Below are positions 30,486-37,267 of a stretch of DNA of 37,267 nt, piece by piece (position 1 is the first letter of the stretch; each line of letters opens with the position of its first letter). The stretch is from Bacteroidales bacterium (GTDB lineage Bacteria > Bacteroidota > Bacteroidia > Bacteroidales > JAADGE01). The stretch is from the NCBI GenBank assembly GCA_029934705.1, contig JAOZLS010000006.1, positions 1 to 37,267 on the forward strand, written 5' to 3'. Position numbers and translations under genes: made by a program. Under the pieces are notes generated by a model, which worked only from the letters and a program-made list of their open reading frames with translations, was not told where the DNA came from and did not search any database.

Positions 30486-31102
30486 TATTTTTCAATTAAT
30501 ATGTATGAACCTCTAGAGCCGGGTACTGACCCTTTAACAACTATTAGGTTTTGTTCTGGAATTATTTTAAGAATTTTCAAATTTTGGATTTTCACAGTAT
30601 CTCCACCCATTCTTCCAGCCATTCTCATGCCTTTAAAAACTCTTGATGGATAAGATGATGCTCCTAGTGAACCAGGCGCTCTCAATCTGTTGTGTTGTCC
30701 GTGAGTTGCATCACCAACTCCTTTAAAATTATATCTTTTAACAACTCCCTGAAATCCTTTACCTTTAGATATTCCAGTTACGTCAACCCATCCGTTTTCG
30801 TCAAAAATGTCAACAGTAATTACATCTCCAAGAACGTATTCTTTCATGTAATTTGAAAATTCTAAGACTTTTCTTTTAGGAGTAGTCTTAGCTTTCTTAA
30901 AATGACCTTTCTCTGGAGCATTTGCTCTTTTCTCTTTTTTGTCATCATACGCTAACTGTAGCGCATCATAACCGTCATTTTCTACTGTTTTCACTTGTGT
31001 AACAACGCAGGGTCCGGCTTCTAAAACAGTGCATGGGATACTTTTCCCCTCGACACTGAAAATGGATGTCATTCCAATTTTTTTACCAATTATTCCGGCC
31101 AT
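30485..31102 (-). CDS. rplC: 50S ribosomal protein L3
   Basis: [15 protein letters not shown]...[21 protein letters not shown]. Confidence 0.99.
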   Translation of the reverse strand: MAGIIGKKIGMTSIFSVEGKSIPCTVLEAGPCVVTQVKTVENDGYDALQLAYDDKKEKRANAPEKGHFKKAKTTPKRKVLEFSNYMKEYVLGDVITVDIFDENGWVDVTGISKGKGFQGVVKRYNFKGVGDATHGQHNRLRAPGSLGASSYPSRVFKGMRMAGRMGGDTVKIQNLKILKIIPEQNLIVVKGSVPGSRGSYILIEK

Positions 31103-31131
31103 TTTCTTTATTTATTACTAGTTAAAAATAA

Positions 31132-31437
31132 TTATACTTTAATTTCTACTTCAACACCACTTGGAAGTTCTAATTTCATTAATGCATCAACTGTTTTTGG
31201 TGTTGAGCTATAAATATCAATTAGTCTTTTGAATGATGATAACTGAAACTGTTCTCTTGCTTTTTTGTTCACAAAAGTTGATTTCAATACAGTAAATATC
31301 CTTTTATGAGTAGGAAGCGGTATTGGTCCGCTTACTACGGCTCCTGTTGCTTTTACTGTCTTTACGATTTTTTCAGCTGAATTATCAACTAAGTTATGAT
31401 CGTAGGATTTTAATTTTATGCGAATCTTTTGAGCCAT
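31132..31437 (-). CDS. rpsJ: 30S ribosomal protein S10
   Basis: [43 protein letters not shown]. Confidence 0.99.
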   Translation of the reverse strand: MAQKIRIKLKSYDHNLVDNSAEKIVKTVKATGAVVSGPIPLPTHKRIFTVLKSTFVNKKAREQFQLSSFKRLIDIYSSTPKTVDALMKLELPSGVEVEIKV

Positions 31438-31455
31438 TTTTACTTTATTATATGG

Positions 31456-33558
31456 TTATTCAACGTTTCCTGTTACTTTATTTATAATTTCTGTTGCAAT
31501 TTTTTCGGTTACTCCTTCATAATGTGAAAATTCCATTGTTGAAGTTGCTCTTCCAGAACTTAGTGTTCTTAAAACTGTAACATATCCAAACATTTCAGAT
31601 AAAGGTACTGTGGCTGTTACTGCTTTTACATTAAGCTTGTCGGCAGTTCCTGCAATACGTCCTCGTCTTCTGTTTACATCTGATATAATATCACCCATAT
31701 TTTCTTCTGGAGTTAATACCTCCATATTCATTATAGGTTCCATAATAACAGCTCCTGCTTTTTTTGTTGCATGTTTAAATGCTTGCACTGCTGCTATTTC
31801 AAACGAAAGAGCGTCGGAGTCAACATCGTGGTATGAACCGTCAAAAAGTGTTACTTTTAAGCTATCCATTGGAAAACCGGCTAAAGGACCATTCTTCATT
31901 GCTGTAGTAAATCCTTTTTTTACTGCTGGTATAAATTCTTTTGGAACTGCTCCTCCTCTTATTTTGTCAACAAATTGTAGTCCAACTTCATCTTCGTCAG
32001 CTGGTTCAATTATAACGCTAATGTCTGCAAATTTACCTCTACCACCTGATTGCTTTTTGAAAGTTTCTCGGTGTTCTATTGATTTAGTAATTGCTTCTTT
32101 ATATGCTACTTGAGGTCTTCCTTGATTACATTCTACAGAGAACTCTCTTAGTAATCTATCAATTAAGATTTCAAGATGTAATTCACCCATTCCAGAAATA
32201 ATTGTTTGTCCTGAAGTTGGGTCAATAGTAACAATAAAAGTAGGATCTTCTTCGGCAAGCTTATGTAGTGCTATACCTAATTTGTCTAAATCTTTTTTAG
32301 ATTTTGGTTCAACTGCTATACCAATAACTGGTTTAGGAAATGAAATTGTTTCTAGAACAACTTGCTTGTTTTCAGCAGATAATGTATCTCCTGTAACAAC
32401 ATCCTTAAAGCCAACTACTCCGCAAATGTCTCCAGCTCTAACTTCGTCTTTCTTCATTTGCTTATTAGCATGCATTTGATATATATGCGATATTCTTACT
32501 TTTTGTCGAGTTCTAGGATTATAAACAAATGATCCTGATTTCAACACACCTGAATATACTCTAACATAAGCTAATCTTCCGACAAATCTATCAGTCGCTA
32601 TTTTAAATACGATTGCTGAAAGAGGTTCGTCAACATCTGGTTTTCTAATAACCTTTTCGTCGTTTTTAGGATTTATTCCTTCAACAGGTGCTATGTCAGT
32701 TGGTGCTGGTAAAAATTCTACAATTCCGTCTAGTAAGCGTTGAATTCCTTTATTTTTAAATGCAGAACCGCACATAACAGGAATAATTCTTCTATCAAGA
32801 ACTGCTTTTCTAGTTGCAGCCATAAAATCTTTTTCAGAAATAGAATCTCTATCGTCAAAAAATCTTTCAAGCATTTCTTCGTCTTGCCCTACGATTTCTT
32901 CAATAAGATTTTCTCTCCATTTTTCAGTCTCTTCTTCCAGTTCTTCAGGAATATCAACGTATTTGTAGTCAACTCCAACTTTGTCGTCTTCGTGCCAAAC
33001 AATTGCTTTTCTTTCAATTAAATCAATAATTCCAATAAAATCGTCTTCCGATCCTATAGGAATTTGAACTGGTACTGCGTTGCCACCAAGTCTTTCTTTA
33101 ATTTGATCTACAACGGAAAAATAATCTGCTCCTATGCGATCCATTTTATTAACGAAAGCTATTCGCGGCACTTCATATTTATCGGCTTGTCTCCAAACTG
33201 TTTCAGACTGAGGTTCAACACCACCTACAGCACAAAATACAGCAACGGCTCCGTCAAGTACTCTTAAAGATCTTTCAACCTCAACAGTAAAATCAACGTG
33301 CCCTGGAGTATCGATAATATTAATTTTATATTTATCGTCGTTAAAGTTCCAGTAGGTGGTTGTAGCAGCAGATGTTATAGTAATACCTCTTTCTTGCTCT
33401 TGTTCCATCCAGTCCATAGTGGCTGCGCCGTCATGAACTTCTCCAATTTTATATGTTACACCGGTATAAAACAATATACGCTCAGTAGCGGTTGTTTTTC
33501 CTGCATCAATGTGTGCCATGATGCCGATGTTTCTCGTATGTTTTAAATCTGTTGCCAT
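31456..33558 (-). CDS. fusA: Elongation factor G
   Basis: 700 aa canonical [29 protein letters not shown], full domains I-V. Confidence 0.99.
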   Translation of the reverse strand: MATDLKHTRNIGIMAHIDAGKTTATERILFYTGVTYKIGEVHDGAATMDWMEQEQERGITITSAATTTYWNFNDDKYKINIIDTPGHVDFTVEVERSLRVLDGAVAVFCAVGGVEPQSETVWRQADKYEVPRIAFVNKMDRIGADYFSVVDQIKERLGGNAVPVQIPIGSEDDFIGIIDLIERKAIVWHEDDKVGVDYKYVDIPEELEEETEKWRENLIEEIVGQDEEMLERFFDDRDSISEKDFMAATRKAVLDRRIIPVMCGSAFKNKGIQRLLDGIVEFLPAPTDIAPVEGINPKNDEKVIRKPDVDEPLSAIVFKIATDRFVGRLAYVRVYSGVLKSGSFVYNPRTRQKVRISHIYQMHANKQMKKDEVRAGDICGVVGFKDVVTGDTLSAENKQVVLETISFPKPVIGIAVEPKSKKDLDKLGIALHKLAEEDPTFIVTIDPTSGQTIISGMGELHLEILIDRLLREFSVECNQGRPQVAYKEAITKSIEHRETFKKQSGGRGKFADISVIIEPADEDEVGLQFVDKIRGGAVPKEFIPAVKKGFTTAMKNGPLAGFPMDSLKVTLFDGSYHDVDSDALSFEIAAVQAFKHATKKAGAVIMEPIMNMEVLTPEENMGDIISDVNRRRGRIAGTADKLNVKAVTATVPLSEMFGYVTVLRTLSSGRATSTMEFSHYEGVTEKIATEIINKVTGNVE

Positions 33559-33565
33559 TTCTTAA

Positions 33566-34042
33566 TTAAAACCTAAAGTGTGCAAATGCTTTGTTAGCTT
33601 CGGCCATTCTGTGCATATCTTCTTTCTTCTTAAATGCTCCGCCTTCTTCTTTAAATGCGTCAAGTATTTCGCTTGCAAGTTTCTCACTCATAGACTTACC
33701 TTTACGGCTACGTGCATAAGTAATAAGACTTTTCATACTTACGGCTACTTTTCTATCAGATCTAATTTCCATAGGAACTTGGAAGGTTGCACCTCCAACT
33801 CTTCTTGACTTTACTTCTACATGAGGAGTAACATTTTCAAGAGCTTTCTTCCATATATTTAGAGCAGATTCTTCAGTATCTTTCTTTCTTTTTTCTACAA
33901 AATCTAATGCTCCGTAAAATATTTCGAAAGAAATAGTTTTTTTTCCACTTAACATTAAGTTGTTAACAAATTGTGTTACTAATTTGTCGTTAAATTTTGA
34001 ATCGGGTACAATTTCCCTTTTTTTTGCGCTAGCTTTTCTCAT
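33566..34042 (-). CDS. rpsG: 30S ribosomal protein S7
   Basis: [27 protein letters not shown]. Confidence 0.99.
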   Translation of the reverse strand: MRKASAKKREIVPDSKFNDKLVTQFVNNLMLSGKKTISFEIFYGALDFVEKRKKDTEESALNIWKKALENVTPHVEVKSRRVGGATFQVPMEIRSDRKVAVSMKSLITYARSRKGKSMSEKLASEILDAFKEEGGAFKKKEDMHRMAEANKAFAHFRF

Positions 34043-34060
34043 GTCTTAAAAAATCAATAT

Positions 34061-34438
34061 TTATTTCTTTTTAGGAGCTTTAGTTCCATATTTTGAACGT
34101 CTCTGTGTTCTTCCGTCAACGCCTTGAGTATCTAATGTACCTCTTACAATATGATATCTTACACCTGGTAAATCTTTTATTCTTCCGCCTCTTACTAATA
34201 CAATAGAGTGTTCTTGTAAGTTATGACCTTCTCCTGGTATGTATGCATTAACTTCTTTACCATTTGTTAATCTAACCCTTGCAACTTTTCTCATTGCTGA
34301 ATTTGGTTTCTTAGGAGTTGTTGTATAAACTCTTACACACACACCACGTCTTTGAGGGCATGAGTCTAACGCAGGAGATTTACTCTTCTTTACTACTCGC
34401 TTGCGTCCGTTTCTTACTAATTGTTGAATTGTAGGCAT
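34061..34438 (-). CDS. rpsL: 30S ribosomal protein S12
   Basis: [51 protein letters not shown]. Confidence 0.99.
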   Translation of the reverse strand: MPTIQQLVRNGRKRVVKKSKSPALDSCPQRRGVCVRVYTTTPKKPNSAMRKVARVRLTNGKEVNAYIPGEGHNLQEHSIVLVRGGRIKDLPGVRYHIVRGTLDTQGVDGRTQRRSKYGTKAPKKK

Positions 34439-34476
34439 ATATAATTATTGTGTATAATGTTGTTAATTTCGGCTTG

Positions 34477-34506
34477 CAAAGGTAAAATTATTATTTTTTA
34501 AAACAA
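34477..34506 (-). promoter_or_regulatory. Promoter of the str-S10-spc-alpha operon (Bacteroidota sigma-70 type)
   Basis: Minus strand TTG (34506-34504), 19-nt spacer, TACCTTTG (34484-34477), matching TTG-N17-23-TAnnTTTG; 38 bp before the rpsL ATG. Confidence 0.75.
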
Positions 34507-35005
34507 CTCTTTAGCATATTATTTTTTCAAATAAATATTTATACTTAATAAAGTTTTGCCATTTTAATTAAAAACAATTTTACCCTTACAGCTTAAAAAA
34601 TGCAAAGTTATGATTTTTTTTTTAATATGCCTTAAACTATATAATATAAAATTTATATATTTTCATGAAATTGATATATTTAGATGTATTATAATCTAAA
34701 TTAATAATTAGCATCCAAAATTTATATATATTTTATTGATATTCTTTAGTAATTATATAATAGGGTTTACAAAGTGTGTTTAACCTAAAAAAAGACTGTA
34801 TTTTAATTTCGAAATAAATTTGCTAATTTACTGATTATAAGTCGATGATATTATTAAGCTTTTATAAAGACATTTAGCACCGACACTTTTTGTATAAATC
34901 TAACTTTATCATTGTTCAAATAAATTATTTTTCAATTTTATTAACAAATTTATTACCTATTATAATATAAGGTATAAATATTTATTTTAAAATGTTGATG
35001 AAGTA

Positions 35006-35036
35006 TTGAAAGTTAATGTTTTTTTTTTTATGTTTG
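35006..35036 (+). promoter_or_regulatory. Promoter of the EF-G-like gene
   Basis: TTG (35006-35008), 20-nt spacer, TATGTTTG (35029-35036), 46 bp upstream of ATG at 35083. Confidence 0.7.
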
Positions 35037-35082
35037 CAAGTGAATACATTTTTTATAACATTTAAATACAAAACCATTTAAA

Positions 35083-36492
35083 ATGAAAGTTTATAAAACA
35101 GGAGACATACGAAATGTAGCATTAATTGGAAATGCAGGGTCAGGTAAATCTACTTTTGCTGAAAATATGCTACTTAAAGGCGGTAAGATTTCTCGAAGAG
35201 GAACAATAAATGCAAAAAGCACAGTATCGGATTATAGAGCAGTTGAACACGAGCAAGGTGGTTCTGTATATTCATCAGTAATGAATACTGAATGGGAAGG
35301 AGTTAAGATAAACATTCTTGACAGCCCAGGTGCTATAGATTTTGTTGGAGGAGCGGTTTCGTCTCTTTCAATGGCAGACACTGCTATTATGTTTATAAAC
35401 TCACAAAATGGTATTGAAGTAGGTACAGAAATTCACTGGAGACAAGCCCAGAAATTAAATAAGCCTATAATGATAGTTGCAAATCATTTGAACCATGATA
35501 AAACAAATTTTGAAAAAACGATTGACGAAGCTAAAGAAAAATTTGGTAAAGGTGTTATATTAGTACAATACCCAGTTAACCAAGGTCCTGATTTTAACGC
35601 CATTATTGACGTTATTATGAGAAAAATGTACACTTGGGATAAAGATGGTGAAAATTATAAGGAAACTGATATTCCTGAAGAAGAAGTAGAAAAAACTGAA
35701 AAAATTAGAAGTGCTTTAACTGAAGCTGCTGCTGAGAGCGATGACGCTTTAATGGAAAAATTCTTTGAAACAGAGACATTAACTGAGGATGAAATGAGAG
35801 CTGGTATTCTTGCGGGAATACAAAATGGTGAGCTATATCCTGTAATGTGTGCTGCAGCAGACAAAAACATGGGTACTAAAAGAATTTTAGATTTCATTAA
35901 AAATGCAATGCCTTCACCAGATATTGCAAAGCCATCGATTACTAAAGAAGGCGAAGAAATTAAATTTGACTCTGAAGGGAAAAAATCAATTTTTATATTT
36001 AAAGTTTCTATAGAGGAACACTTAGGCGAAGTTCTTTATTTTAGAGTAATGTCTGGAACTATTTCTGAAAGTGAAGACTTAATAAATACAATTTCAAACT
36101 CGAAAGAACGTATTTCTCAAATTTTTGTATCAAACGGTAAAACAAGAGAAAACGCTACAACAATGCATGCTGGAGATATTGGAGCCACTGTAAAATTAAA
36201 ATCGACAAAAGGAGAGCATACACTTGCTGAAAAAGGCACCGATTATATTTTTGAAAACATTAAATATCCAAATCCTAAATATAGAGCTGCAATTAAAGCT
36301 ATTGATGAATCTGATGAAGAAAAATTAGGTGAATATTTACACAGATTAAGAGACGAAGATCCTACTTATATTCTTGAATATTCAAAAGAATTAAAGCAAT
36401 TAATTTTGCACTCACAAGGAGAACACCATTTGAATACATTAAAATGGCACTTAGACAATATTTATAAAATTCAAACAGAATTCATTTCATAA
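35083..36492 (+). CDS. EF-G paralog (EF-G2-like), short form containing only domains I-III
   Basis: 469 aa aligning with the fusA product from residue 1 to the end of domain III; P-loop GNAGSGKS, switch II DSPGAIDF, G4 NHLN; stop codon where domain IV should begin. Confidence 0.88.
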   Translation: MKVYKTGDIRNVALIGNAGSGKSTFAENMLLKGGKISRRGTINAKSTVSDYRAVEHEQGGSVYSSVMNTEWEGVKINILDSPGAIDFVGGAVSSLSMADTAIMFINSQNGIEVGTEIHWRQAQKLNKPIMIVANHLNHDKTNFEKTIDEAKEKFGKGVILVQYPVNQGPDFNAIIDVIMRKMYTWDKDGENYKETDIPEEEVEKTEKIRSALTEAAAESDDALMEKFFETETLTEDEMRAGILAGIQNGELYPVMCAAADKNMGTKRILDFIKNAMPSPDIAKPSITKEGEEIKFDSEGKKSIFIFKVSIEEHLGEVLYFRVMSGTISESEDLINTISNSKERISQIFVSNGKTRENATTMHAGDIGATVKLKSTKGEHTLAEKGTDYIFENIKYPNPKYRAAIKAIDESDEEKLGEYLHRLRDEDPTYILEYSKELKQLILHSQGEHHLNTLKWHLDNIYKIQTEFIS

Positions 36493-36632
36493 AAAAAGAA
36501 AAACTAAATAGTAAAATTATTGTTAACTGTTTCATTATTGTTGGTTTTTAGAAAAAAATAATTGTATATCACTAAAAACAACGAAATTGTATTAATATTA
36601 TTACAATAATGTATAAATTCTAAATTAAAGTT

Positions 36633-36902
36633 TTATAAATAGGGTAAATATTCTCTGTCAGTATTTAGAATATGACCAATAAGCCAATTTTTTAAAAAAG
36701 TTAGCATTTCTATAAAAGTTTTATGACTACATTCTTTATAAGTGTTCTGAAACTCAATAACTTTTTCTTTAAACTCAGTATGGATTTTGAGATGCTCTTT
36801 GGTAAAAGGATATTTACTGTTCTTAAAAAGCTTTTCTTCTGTTATAAAATGATATTCGGAATATTTTATTAAATCATTAATAATAATATGCTTTACTGCC
36901 AA
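36633..36902 (-). pseudogene. N-terminally truncated bacteriohemerythrin-like protein
   Basis: YHFITEEKLF, HLKIHTEF, WLIGHILNTDREYLPYL keep the helix B-D metal ligands; helix A with its His ligand is absent and the only start is TTG. Confidence 0.65.
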
Positions 36903-36943
36903 ATATTGTGATGCTGTAACTAAAAAAAGAGTAGAAATATGAA

Positions 36944-36973
36944 TTTTATGAAAAAATCATATTTTTCATAAAA
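36944..36973. repeat. Perfect 12-bp inverted repeat with 6-nt loop
   Basis: TTTTATGAAAAA-atcata-TTTTTCATAAAA. Confidence 0.85.
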
Positions 36974-37099
36974 ATTTCTCACATCTCTTTAAAGATATTG
37001 AAATTTTGAGCAAAAAAGTAAAAAAAGAACATAAGAATAGTAGTAATACCTAAAAATAGCATATTGTAATGACACTGAAATTATTACTTGCTCATATCC

Positions 37100-37267
37100 T
37101 TAAATATATACAAGTTCTTCATAGGTTTTGAAAAGATTTTTAAATCTAGGATAAGATTGATTATCTGCTAAAGAACACTCCATCATTTCCTCTATTTTTA
37201 CTTGTTTAAATAAATTTTTAAATCTAAACCAGTTTAAATAATTATCTAGGTATTTTGTAGAAACACC
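37100..37267 (-). mobile_element. C-terminal fragment of an insertion-sequence transposase (IS1595-like suspected), running off the window end
   Basis: Open minus frame from the window edge: GVSTKYLDNYLNWFRFKNLFKQVKIEEMMECSLADNQSYPRFKNLFKTYEELVYI*; the GVxTKYLxNYLxWFR pattern resembles transposase C-termini. Confidence 0.5.

Noticed and set aside
31610-32113. 167 aa plus-strand ORF antisense to fusA
   Set aside because: Lies wholly inside canonical EF-G; composition and lack of recognisable domain indicate a shadow ORF. The same applies to the other plus-strand ORFs opposite ribosomal and kinase genes.
34439-35082. tRNA, rRNA or riboswitch in the long intergenic region
   Set aside because: No cloverleaf, rRNA-like or known riboswitch signature recognised by eye; a covariance-model scan would be needed.
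36493-36632. Possible continuation of EF-G domain IV after a nonsense mutation or frameshift
   Set aside because: Downstream frames are AT-rich with frequent stops and no PxxxYxETI or other domain IV/V signature, so the missing part is not simply interrupted by a point mutation here.

Overview
AT-rich Bacteroidota chromosomal segment; the phylum is inferred from TAnnTTTG-type promoters, a T9SS sorting domain, a HmuY/TonB heme locus and an EF-G2-type paralog. (1) 1-11815 (- strand): exported hypotheticals, a SpoIIAA/STAS-like protein, a divergent membrane MCP, and three large sensor histidine kinases (TPR-HK; Cache-PAS-PAS-HK; five-PAS hybrid HK-REC). (2) 12152-15732: heme-acquisition-like locus (HmuY lipoprotein, TonB receptor, small membrane protein ending LRGPPLV). 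(3) 15842-17499: a T9SS-sorted protein with two DUF5018-like repeats, and downstream a degraded second copy of its C-terminal tag next to a GC-richer inverted-repeat insert. (4) 17532-34500: complete merged str-S10-spc-alpha ribosomal protein operon (rpsL to rplQ, - strand) with a candidate promoter and a strong terminator. (5) 35029-37267: a divergently transcribed EF-G paralog with a candidate promoter. It has non-canonical GTPase motifs and stops at the domain III/IV boundary. It is followed by an N-terminally truncated hemerythrin and a transposase C-terminus at the window edge. The most interesting candidate is the short EF-G paralog. No tRNA, rRNA or CRISPR array was recognised.
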